A stretch of 41,395 bases of DNA from CALAMD01 sp035301345 (GTDB taxonomy: Bacteria > Bacillota > Bacilli > Bacillales > Amphibacillaceae), in the NCBI GenBank assembly GCA_035301345.1, contig DATGUM010000006.1, positions 1 through 41,395 on the forward strand, read 5' to 3'. Positions 34,891-41,395 of this stretch are shown here, piece by piece. Position 1 is the first letter of the stretch. Every line of letters starts with the position of its first letter. Under the pieces are notes generated by a model that worked only from the letters and a program-made list of their open reading frames with translations, was not told the origin of the DNA and did no database searches. The translations under genes were made by a program, and so were the position numbers.

Positions 34891-35535
34891 ATGTTAAAAA
34901 GATATCTTACTGTTAATGAGAACGGCTCAAATGAGTTAAACATTCAAAAGTCACGGTTCATCGGCTACATTAGGCGAGCTGAAACTGAAGAAGATGCAAT
35001 CGCATTTATCGATGAAATTAAAAAGAAACATCACGATGCAACTCATAACTGCTCAGCTTATATGATCGGCGAACATGATAACATTCAAAAAGCAAATGAC
35101 GACGGTGAGCCTAGTGGCACAGCTGGTGTACCGATGCTAGAAGTTCTAAAAAAACAGCAGCTTAAAGATACAGTTGTTGTCGTCACTCGCTACTTTGGCG
35201 GCATCAAATTAGGCGCCGGCGGACTCATTCGTGCTTACGGAAAAGCAACCTCTCAAGCGATACAAGCGACTGGTGTTGTTGAACGTATTTTAACAGACGG
35301 CTTCTCCATTACTGTTGACTACACACTACTCGGCATGTTAGAAAATGAAATCAGGCAGTCGCCCCACATTCTCCATGCAATTAATTATGCGGATGATGTT
35401 GAATTTATCGTCTACGTAGAAACAGATGAGTCGACCGCATTTAAAGAGTGGATTGTCAATTTAACGAGCGACAATGCGTCTATTCAGCCGCTCGATCAAA
35501 AGTATATCGAGAAAGAAGTTCCTTCTTCTCACTAA
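34891..35535 (+). CDS. yvyE: YvyE / YigZ (IMPACT) family protein
   Basis: The product has 214 residues. The N-terminal UPF0029/IMPACT domain has SRFIGYIRRAETEEDAIAFI, the DATHNCSAY, DDGEPSGTAG motif and VVVTRYFGGIKLGAGGLIRA. A C-terminal DUF1949 domain follows. In E. coli YigZ is linked to ribosome and peptide metabolism; the exact role is unclear. An AAAAAGGAG site precedes the ATG. It is the degS-divergent gene in B. subtilis too. Confidence 0.93.
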   Translation: MLKRYLTVNENGSNELNIQKSRFIGYIRRAETEEDAIAFIDEIKKKHHDATHNCSAYMIGEHDNIQKANDDGEPSGTAGVPMLEVLKKQQLKDTVVVVTRYFGGIKLGAGGLIRAYGKATSQAIQATGVVERILTDGFSITVDYTLLGMLENEIRQSPHILHAINYADDVEFIVYVETDESTAFKEWIVNLTSDNASIQPLDQKYIEKEVPSSH

Positions 35536-35541
35536 TCTATG

Positions 35542-35581
35542 ATTGAGCCACAGACTTTTTCAAAAATCTCTGTGGTTCAAT
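35542..35581. terminator. Hairpin between convergent yvyE and nagB
   Basis: ATTGAGCCACAGA (35542-35554) and TCTGTGGTTCAAT (35569-35581) pair over 13 positions with one mismatch. It lies between two convergent genes, so is likely a shared terminator, though T-runs are weak on both sides. Confidence 0.55.
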
Positions 35582-36315
35582 TAAAAACCTTTTACTTTTG
35601 AAAGTGCTCCTTTATCTGCAATAATCGTTACTTTTTCATGATTATGTAATACAGTCGCTGGAAACTCCTCAGACGGTTCACTATTTAGAACGTGAGCTAA
35701 TATATCAGCTTTTTGTTCCCCTGAAACGAGCAGTAAAATTTCTTCACTTTCCATAATCGTCCCAATTCCCATTGAAATAGCTGTTTTAGGAACATCTTCG
35801 ATCGAAGGAAAGAATCTCGCATTCGATTGACGGGTGGAATCCGCTAGAAAGACTACTTCAGTCCGGCTATCAAATGGTGTGCCTGGCTCATTAAATCCGA
35901 TGTGCCCATTTGCACCTAAGCCTAGTAATTGGATATTGATTCTTCCTGCTTCTTTAATTTTCTGTTCATAAGATACACATTCTTCTTGTAAGTTAAGTGC
36001 CGCTCCGTTCGGGACGTGCGCATGATCTTCACGTATATTAATATGATTAAACAGTCGTTCACTCATATAATAGTGATAGCTTTTTGAATGTTCTTTAGAA
36101 TAACCGACATATTCATCAAGGTTAAAAGTCGTGGCATGTTCGAACGACACTTCTTTTTGTTCATACTTTTGAATAAGTCTCTCGTAAAGTCCATTCGGTG
36201 TGTCTCCTGTTGCAAGGCCAAATACTGGCCGTTTAACTGTTTGACACGTTTCGATTATTTTTTCACAAGCTAAATCACTCATTTGATTATAATCTTCTGC
36301 ACGAATGATCTTCAT
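35581..36315 (-). CDS. nagB: Glucosamine-6-phosphate deaminase
   Basis: The product has 244 residues. It converts glucosamine-6-phosphate to fructose-6-phosphate and ammonia. Motifs: FGLATGDTPNGLYERL (phosphate loop), TFNLDEYVGYSKEHSKSYHY, and the GLGANGHIGFNEPG active-site segment. No nagA or nagR neighbour is present. AGGGGAGG precedes the ATG at 36315. It is single-gene, or follows the small 45-aa ORF. Confidence 0.95.
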   Translation of the reverse strand: MKIIRAEDYNQMSDLACEKIIETCQTVKRPVFGLATGDTPNGLYERLIQKYEQKEVSFEHATTFNLDEYVGYSKEHSKSYHYYMSERLFNHINIREDHAHVPNGAALNLQEECVSYEQKIKEAGRINIQLLGLGANGHIGFNEPGTPFDSRTEVVFLADSTRQSNARFFPSIEDVPKTAISMGIGTIMESEEILLLVSGEQKADILAHVLNSEPSEEFPATVLHNHEKVTIIADKGALSKVKGF

Positions 36316-36412
36316 ACGATAAATCCTCCCCTCACACAGTTACGGATGATAAGCTCTTTAAGATTACTTATTATCAAACTTTATTATGTATTACGTTTGA
36401 GGTACGTTATAT

Positions 36413-36550
36413 TTATGACGCTTTATTTTTCATTTTTAATTCGTCAATTAATGCTCGGATTAATTGCTCGGATGTACGGATTTCTTCTTCATTCGTACGG
36501 TGAATAATTTCCGTTAAAATTTCACCATATTTTTCTTGTTCAATGACCAA
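36413..36550 (-). CDS. Small hypothetical protein, 45 aa, TTG start
   Basis: TTG at 36550 with GAGGTG 7 bases upstream, stop TAA at 36413. The product starts MVIEQEKYGEILTEIIHRTN and ends LIDELKMKNKAS: acidic, one or two amphipathic helices, no Cys. I do not recognise it. It is about 97 bases upstream of nagB on the same strand and could be co-transcribed. Support is only the open frame, good ribosome site and biased composition. Confidence 0.55.
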   Translation of the reverse strand: MVIEQEKYGEILTEIIHRTNEEEIRTSEQLIRALIDELKMKNKAS

Positions 36551-36880
36551 ATTAAAACACCTCTTTATATAAATGCTCACTTTGAACATCATTAGTTAAT
36601 TAACCTATTTTCACTCTGTTTAAACATTCTATTGCTACTCATGTCTGAATACTTCGCTTAAATGACTAACAATCAGTTTTTAATTTTGAGCTTTTTTTGT
36701 TTTTCAAGTAAATTGCTCAACTATTTATGTCTATCATTTTATATCATACCACATTCGAAGTAAATCAATATTTACTTTCATGTTACTTTTATATGTCAAA
36801 TCGTTACCTGTATATATCAGAGAGAGCGAAAAGGTGTTATAATATAATTGATAAAGATGATTTTGTAAGGGGAGACACGT
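36551..36880. other. Divergent intergenic region before pbpC
   Basis: About 330 AT-rich bases. It should hold the promoter of the small ORF (minus strand) and of the penicillin-binding protein gene (plus strand). On the plus strand a TATAAT lies near 36838 without a good -35. I found no further ORF with a ribosome site. Confidence 0.4.
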
Positions 36881-38947
36881 ATGCGCAAGCGGATATTATT
36901 ATTATTTGCAATAATATTTATACTTTTAATAACAGCCTGTTCGAGCAACTCTCAACCGAATAAACGCTTTGAATCATTCGTTGACCATTGGAACGATCAA
37001 TCATTTTCACAAATGTATGATTATATGTCTGCAAACGCTCGAGACTCTTTTGATCAAGACGCATTCACTGAGCGATTCGAAAAGATTTACAGTGACCTTG
37101 CGATTGATGATTTAAATGTAACATTTGAGCCATTATCAAAAAGCGAGCTTAAAACAGCGAAAAAGAACGGGGAAATAATTATTACTTTCCACGTTGAAAT
37201 GACTACAGTTGCAGGTCCAACAGATTTTACATACGATGCTACTCTTTTATTAGAAGAGCAAGATAAAAAGAATGAATGGTATATCGATTGGGATGAGGGT
37301 TTTATTTTCCCAGAATTGAAAAATGGCGGGAAAGTAGCTGTACAAGAGGAGCTTCCGAAACGCGGAGAAATACTTGATAGAAACAGAATGCCCCTTGCAA
37401 TGAATGATACAGTTTATGAAGTGGGAGTCATTCCTGAAAAATTCGAACACGCTTCAGACCAAGCGAAAGAAAGATTAGCCCAATTATTAAATACAAATAT
37501 AGATAAAATCAATCAAACGTTACAACAAGACTGGGTTGAACCACATCTATTCGTCCCACTGCAAAAGCTTACCGCAGATAATATGACATCACTTGATGAA
37601 TTGTGGACAATTGATGGGGTTACGAACCGTGAAGTGACTGGTAGAATTTATCCTGCTGGTAAAGCTGCTTCACACTTAATCGGCTACATCGGTCAAGTGA
37701 ATGCAGAAGAGCTTGAGGACTATAAAGATAAAGGATACTTACCGACAGATTCAATCGGAAAACGGGGCGCCGAACTACTCTTTGAAGATAAGCTACGTGG
37801 AGAAAAAGGGTTAAAAGTCATTGTGACAAACGATGAAAATGAACAATTTACAATCGCAGAACAACAAGTAAAAAATGGTGAGAACGTTGAGTTAACGATC
37901 GACATAAATGTTCAAGAAAAAATTTATGACGCATACAACAAAGAAGCAGGTACTGCCGCAGCTGTGCACCCAGAAACCGGAGAAACGATTGCACTCGTTA
38001 GTAGTCCTGGATTTGACCCACACGACTTCGTTTATATGATGAATGAATCGACACGGGCTGACCTTGAGAACGATCCGAAGCAGCCGTTAATTAATCGATT
38101 CACCGCCACTTATGCACCTGGTTCAATCTTTAAACCAATTACAGGTATTATCGGGTTAACGAACGGAACACTAGACCCGAATGAAGGCGTAACAATTAAT
38201 GGATTAACATGGGGGAAAGAAGGATGGGGCAATTACCAAGTACGTCGTGTTTCTACCTCTCACGGACCCGTCGACCTTGACGATGCGCTCGTTCGCTCTG
38301 ACAACATATACTTTGCGATGAAAGCTGTGAATATGGGTGTTGATAAATATACTGAAGGACTAAAATCGTTCGGCTTTGAAGAAGACTTCCCTTTCATATA
38401 TCCATTTAGAACGTCTACTATTTCTTCAACAGGAACGATTGAAAATGAAGTTGATTTAGCAAACACGAGTTATGGACAAGCACAAGTAGAAATAAGTTCT
38501 TTACATGTTGCTCTTGCTTACGCGCCTATTTTAAATCATGGTGACATGGTAAAGCCGACGCTTTTATTATCTGAGGAAAAAGGGCAAGTATGGAAAGAAA
38601 ACCTACTGTCAGATGAACATGCAACATATTTACAAGATTCTCTCAGAAGAGTCGTTACGAACGGTACAGCAAAACGAGCAAATAAAGAGAATTTTGCTGT
38701 TTCGGGTAAAACAGGTACTGCAGAACTTAAATCTGCTGCAGACTCTGTCGGTCATGAGAACGGTTGGTTCGTTGGTTACCCGACAGACTCTAAAGACTTA
38801 ATCATTGCTCTTATGGTCGAACACTCAGAGCATATCGGTACGAGTTCTTTAGCAGCTGCAACAGTCGCAGACATTTTAGAGGATATTTATACGCAAGAAG
38901 ATGTTGATGAAGAGACAGTAAATGAAGAACAAACAGAAGAAAATTAA
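36881..38947 (+). CDS. pbpC: Class B penicillin-binding protein, PBP3 / PbpC-like
   Basis: The product has 688 residues. It is a lipoprotein by sequence (lipobox ITAC, Cys20), then an NTF2-like MecA_N domain (about 27-140), a PBP dimer domain with RGEILDRNRMPLA near 165, and a transpeptidase domain. Active-site motifs: SxxK Ser415-Lys418 in GSIFKPIT, SDN at 473-475, KTGT at 610-613. It is the MecA/PBP2a subfamily, to which B. subtilis PbpC also belongs. It cross-links peptidoglycan on the outer membrane face. GGGGAGA precedes the ATG. Confidence 0.93.
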   Translation: MRKRILLLFAIIFILLITACSSNSQPNKRFESFVDHWNDQSFSQMYDYMSANARDSFDQDAFTERFEKIYSDLAIDDLNVTFEPLSKSELKTAKKNGEIIITFHVEMTTVAGPTDFTYDATLLLEEQDKKNEWYIDWDEGFIFPELKNGGKVAVQEELPKRGEILDRNRMPLAMNDTVYEVGVIPEKFEHASDQAKERLAQLLNTNIDKINQTLQQDWVEPHLFVPLQKLTADNMTSLDELWTIDGVTNREVTGRIYPAGKAASHLIGYIGQVNAEELEDYKDKGYLPTDSIGKRGAELLFEDKLRGEKGLKVIVTNDENEQFTIAEQQVKNGENVELTIDINVQEKIYDAYNKEAGTAAAVHPETGETIALVSSPGFDPHDFVYMMNESTRADLENDPKQPLINRFTATYAPGSIFKPITGIIGLTNGTLDPNEGVTINGLTWGKEGWGNYQVRRVSTSHGPVDLDDALVRSDNIYFAMKAVNMGVDKYTEGLKSFGFEEDFPFIYPFRTSTISSTGTIENEVDLANTSYGQAQVEISSLHVALAYAPILNHGDMVKPTLLLSEEKGQVWKENLLSDEHATYLQDSLRRVVTNGTAKRANKENFAVSGKTGTAELKSAADSVGHENGWFVGYPTDSKDLIIALMVEHSEHIGTSSLAAATVADILEDIYTQEDVDEETVNEEQTEEN

Positions 38948-38949
38948 AC

Positions 38950-38991
38950 AAAAAAGAAGCATATCTATTGTAATAGATGTGCTTCTTTTTA
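38950..38991. terminator. Bidirectional terminator between pbpC and the IDEAL gene
   Basis: AAAGAAGCA-ATCTAT pairs with ATAGAT-TGCTTC, with TTTTT on both ends. It overlaps the last bases of the convergent gene ending at 38989. Confidence 0.88.
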
Positions 38992-39438
38992 TAACAATTT
39001 TGACAACGATAAAAACTCCTTTTCATCTCTCTTATCAAGCGCTTGATCAATTAAACGCTTAACATTTTTCTTTTCGAGTTGATTGAATAGTCGTTCTAAC
39101 GCTTCGTCATCTTCAGCCGTTCTCTCTATTTTTTCGACTTTAGATGCATAATACGACTCTACAATCCCATTTAATTGTGTGAGGAAATCTGGAAGGGAAA
39201 TTAAATCTGTCATCGCTATACGAATGATGTCTTTACCTTTCTGAAAAGAGAATTTAGCATCTTTGTTTACGATTTCTTTCGTTTGGCGATTGATTTTAAT
39301 CTCTTTCGCTTCTCTCGGAACAAAATGATACACATGCCCTTCAATTAAAATTGAAAAGTATTGATAAGCTAAAATAACTTGTACATGATTCGAATCTGCT
39401 TTAATGTAATATGGCTTCAACATTTTTACAGTTAACAT
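38989..39438 (-). CDS. IDEAL-domain protein
   Basis: The product has 149 residues. The C-terminal end LIDQALDKRDEKEFLSLSK fits the short IDEAL domain of Bacillales. The N-terminal part (about 1-110) is soluble, with beta-rich and then helical character; I do not recognise it. The ATG at 39438 follows AAGGGGGTGG; the TTG two codons earlier lies too close to it. A consensus-like promoter and a perfect palindrome at its transcription start suggest repression by a dedicated regulator. Confidence 0.75.
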   Translation of the reverse strand: MLTVKMLKPYYIKADSNHVQVILAYQYFSILIEGHVYHFVPREAKEIKINRQTKEIVNKDAKFSFQKGKDIIRIAMTDLISLPDFLTQLNGIVESYYASKVEKIERTAEDDEALERLFNQLEKKNVKRLIDQALDKRDEKEFLSLSKLL

Positions 39439-39455
39439 TTCCAATCCACCCCCTT

Positions 39456-39477
39456 AATATTAAGTTACCTTAATATT
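39456..39477 (-). promoter_or_regulatory. Perfect palindrome, putative operator of the IDEAL gene
   Basis: AATATTAAG-GTAA-CTTAATATT (minus strand), 9-bp perfect arms with a 4-base centre. It begins about 10 bases after the -10 element and ends just before the ribosome site, a typical operator position. The factor is not known to me. Confidence 0.65.
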
Positions 39478-39487
39478 CTGTAAATTC

Positions 39488-39516
39488 ATTCTACAATGAT
39501 TTCTATAAAAAATCAA
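39488..39516 (-). promoter_or_regulatory. Sigma-A promoter of the IDEAL gene
   Basis: On the minus strand -35 TTGATT (39511-39516), 17-base spacer, -10 TAGAAT (39488-39493). Confidence 0.65.
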
Positions 39517-39533
39517 TAACATTTTAATAAAAA

Positions 39534-39592
39534 ACAACATACGACTGCGCTTATCATTCATTTCTGACAAACACAACCGTATGTTTTTTCTT
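39534..39592 (-). terminator. Possible terminator after the ydjO-like gene
   Basis: AAACATACG and CGTATGTT pair around a long loop of about 40 bases; the minus strand then has GTTTTTTATT. The long loop makes it less certain. Confidence 0.45.
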
Positions 39593-39640
39593 TCCACTTT
39601 TAAATCATTCATCAAATGAATCATTTTATATAATTAATAA

Positions 39641-39823
39641 CTATGTCAATTTAGGTAATACACGTACTTCTTGAACCATTTCAGATTCACATAGTGGACA
39701 TTCTGGTTCTTTTTCAAAGCTGTATGACTCGCGCATCCAACCTTGACATGATTCTCCTGTGCATACCCATACATTCGTATCGACTTCTTCTACTGGTTCT
39801 TTCGGACCTCGGGCAAATGACAT
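39641..39823 (-). CDS. ydjO: YdjO-like cold-inducible zinc-ribbon protein
   Basis: The product has 60 residues. Two cysteine pairs form a small zinc ribbon: VCTGESCQGWMRESY and PECPLCESEMV. The middle and the end (EVRVLPKLT) match the YdjO family, known from cold induction in B. subtilis; function is unknown. AAAGGGG precedes the ATG. The 134 bases upstream hold a TATAAT near 39855 but no good -35. Confidence 0.8.
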   Translation of the reverse strand: MSFARGPKEPVEEVDTNVWVCTGESCQGWMRESYSFEKEPECPLCESEMVQEVRVLPKLT

Positions 39824-39957
39824 TTATACAACCCCTTTCATCATCCTCTCCCTATTATACTCTTTTTATCATAACAATGAAAGGATAGACGAAATTTATA
39901 ATTATACATGATGAATAAAGTGTTTGCCAATACTTTTATTAGCACTCACATATATTA

Positions 39958-41175
39958 TTAATGGAAAATATATTTATCTTCCCCTGCGCGCAACCCGAAG
40001 AATACTGCTAAACAAGTAATAATGATCAATGCATAAAGGGGAACCGTCCACGTATGAAACACGTCAAAAAGAAAACCAATAAAAACCGGGCCGATAGCTG
40101 CTAGGAAATATCCGATAGATTGTGCCATAGCTGATAATTCTCCAGCATCTTGAGCATTTTTCGCACGAAATGCTAGCAATGTTAATGCTAAAGAGAAATT
40201 ACTATTTAAAACAATTCCCATACACGTAACGCTGAGCAAAAGAATTAAAAACGATTGCCCATAGATTAATCCTGAAATTGCTAATAGAGCAACGAGTCCG
40301 AGTAAAAACACAATAATCTTTTGATTTTTCAGTCGATTGGCAATGACTGGAACGAAGAAACTGACTGGTAAGCCGATTGTTAACGTATATGATAATAACC
40401 AACCTGCCGCATGTCTACTTAACCCGTGACTAAGTAAAATCTCGGGTAGCCAAGAAGCAATAACGTAAAACAACACAGACTGGAGTCCCATAAAGAGAGC
40501 AACATCCCAAGCGAGTTTATCTTTCCAAACGCCTTTGCTTTCAGTCGATGGATGCGTTGATTGTTCACTCGATTTATTTGCTTCTTTTCTTTTGAACAAA
40601 TATAACCAAATGATAAGAGCTAATAAAACTGGAATCGTCCAAGCGACAAGTGATAATTGCCACCCTAAATCCAAACCAATTGCTAACGGGACACTTAAAC
40701 CAGATCCTATGCCCGCAAATATAGCCATAACAGTCGAGTAAATACTCGTCATTAACGCTGCTTTCAGTGGAAATTCTTGTTTCACATAACTAGGTAAAAG
40801 TACGTTACAAATAGCAATGCCTAAACCGACGAAAGCCGTTCCGATAAATAATAACGCAATCATTGAGACTGAACGCATGGATATACCGATAAAAATAACG
40901 ATTAGTCCGATAATCATCGTGAGTTCATTCGTAAATTTCCTTGACAGTGTTGGTACGAAAGGCGACACAATCGCAAATGCTAATAGCGGTAAACTCGTTA
41001 ACAAACCGACTGACCAATTTGAAATGCCGATATCATCACGTATAATACCCATTAACGGTCCAACAGAGGTCATTCCTGGCCGTAAGTTTATTGATGCTAA
41101 AACAATCCCTACAATAACGATGATTAAATATGTACGCTTCTGTTCCTGTTCAAACGAAAGATGTTCCTGTGACAT
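39958..41175 (-). CDS. CynX/NimT-type MFS transporter
   Basis: The product has 405 residues with 12 predicted membrane helices. It matches the CynX/NimT branch of the major facilitator superfamily: ASINLRPGMTSVGPLMGIIR at helix 1, VGLLTSLPLLAFAIVSPFVP, and GELSAMAQSIGYFLAAIGP in the second half. Members move anions such as cyanate or 2-nitroimidazoles, but the substrate here cannot be read from sequence. The ATG at 41175 follows AGGAGTCGC. It is a single gene; about 60 bases upstream the dispersed repeat at 41235 begins. Confidence 0.88.
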   Translation of the reverse strand: MSQEHLSFEQEQKRTYLIIVIVGIVLASINLRPGMTSVGPLMGIIRDDIGISNWSVGLLTSLPLLAFAIVSPFVPTLSRKFTNELTMIIGLIVIFIGISMRSVSMIALLFIGTAFVGLGIAICNVLLPSYVKQEFPLKAALMTSIYSTVMAIFAGIGSGLSVPLAIGLDLGWQLSLVAWTIPVLLALIIWLYLFKRKEANKSSEQSTHPSTESKGVWKDKLAWDVALFMGLQSVLFYVIASWLPEILLSHGLSRHAAGWLLSYTLTIGLPVSFFVPVIANRLKNQKIIVFLLGLVALLAISGLIYGQSFLILLLSVTCMGIVLNSNFSLALTLLAFRAKNAQDAGELSAMAQSIGYFLAAIGPVFIGFLFDVFHTWTVPLYALIIITCLAVFFGLRAGEDKYIFH

Positions 41176-41234
41176 AATAAGCGACTCCTATATCTTTCAA
41201 ATAATTTATTTGTGTATGTATCATATCACACAAA

Positions 41235-41395
41235 AGAAAATAACTTTAAATAAAAAAGAGACTGGGACAAAACTAGCCTCAAACAAATAAAAATGCTTGT
41301 GTTTATCACAAAAAAGATAAGCACAAGCATTTTTATATCTTCAGGTGAAAATGGAATATTTTCAGTGTTAATGGCGGTGTATTTTCTTATATTTA
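41235..41395. repeat. Right-edge repeat with GAGACTGGGACAAAAC motif (cut by window end)
   Basis: A run AAAAAAGAGACTGGGACAAA starts near 41251, followed by the hairpin listed below and a stretch with no ORF I can support. GAGACTGGGACAAAAC is, from memory, a frequent short block in Bacillaceae and staphylococcal intergenic repeats, often near insertion sequences. The remainder lies beyond the window. Confidence 0.5.
41289..41334 (+). terminator. Long hairpin AAAAATGCTTGTG(T/C)TTATC
   Basis: Two 19-nt arms, 41289-41307 and 41316-41334, pair fully on the plus strand with one G-U wobble and an 8-nt loop. It is T-rich at its right end. It may be a terminator for an element or gene outside the window. 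Confidence 0.65.

Noticed and set aside
40817..41290. 157-aa frame opposite the MFS transporter
   Set aside because: Shadow of helix-coding sequence; extends past the gene start into the repeat.
1..41395. CRISPR array, rRNA, tRNA or prophage
   Set aside because: No regularly spaced repeats, no tRNA-like cloverleaf or CCA-type ends and no phage genes were seen. The holin-like annotation of the yvlD gene is a fold name only.

Overview
The window is a low-GC Firmicutes chromosome segment. The gene order closely follows the Bacillus subtilis region from degSU and comF through the late flagellar genes, hpf, secA, prfB, ftsEX, ctpB and minJ to uvrBA. Bacillithiol synthesis (BshB2), DegS/DegU, FliW/CsrA, ComFA/ComFC and a LexA box of the Bacillus type all point to Bacillaceae. 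The secreted parts of the lipoproteins are very acidic, which would fit a haloalkaliphilic member, but that is inference. I saw no rRNA, tRNA, CRISPR array or prophage.

Layout. (1) 1-900: a decayed ISLre2-type transposase lying between inverted copies of a dispersed repeat. (2) 950-2605, minus strand: yvlD/yvlC-type membrane proteins, then yojF-bshB2 for bacillithiol. (3) 2690-7700: uvrB-uvrA behind a LexA box. (4) 7719-9999: a metal-resistance insert (cueP, copZ, arsB) not found at this place in B. subtilis. (5) 10100-20460: division, envelope and secretion genes (minJ, ctpB, a coiled-coil M23 hydrolase, ftsX, ftsE, cccB, prfB with its programmed frameshift, secA). (6) 20470-21200: a 46-aa small ORF preceded by an unusual nested set of repeats. 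(7) 21215-29664: hpf and the late flagellar block fliT-fliS-fliD-flaG / csrA-fliW-yviE / flgL-flgK-flgN-flgM-yvyF. A sigma-D promoter stands before flaG, and the flagellin gene hag is missing from its usual place. (8) 29713-34785: comFC-comFA, degV, degU, degS. (9) 34891-41175: yvyE, nagB, a 45-aa small ORF, a pbpC-like penicillin-binding protein, an IDEAL-domain protein with a probable operator, a ydjO-like protein and a CynX/NimT-type MFS transporter. (10) 41235-41395: a repeat and hairpin cut by the window edge.

How the genes work together. DegS/DegU, ComFA/FC and the flagellar genes form the post-exponential lifestyle block of bacilli. FlgM holds sigma-D until the hook is complete. FlgN, FliS and FliT are export chaperones for FlgK/FlgL, flagellin and FliD, and FliW/CsrA control flagellin translation. 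SecA/RF2, FtsEX with its adjacent hydrolase, MinJ and CtpB serve secretion, division and sporulation.

The least explained signal is at 20928-21014. One 9-nt sequence has three possible pairing partners upstream of the 46-aa ORF, and the only mismatch becomes a G-U wobble if the minus strand is transcribed.
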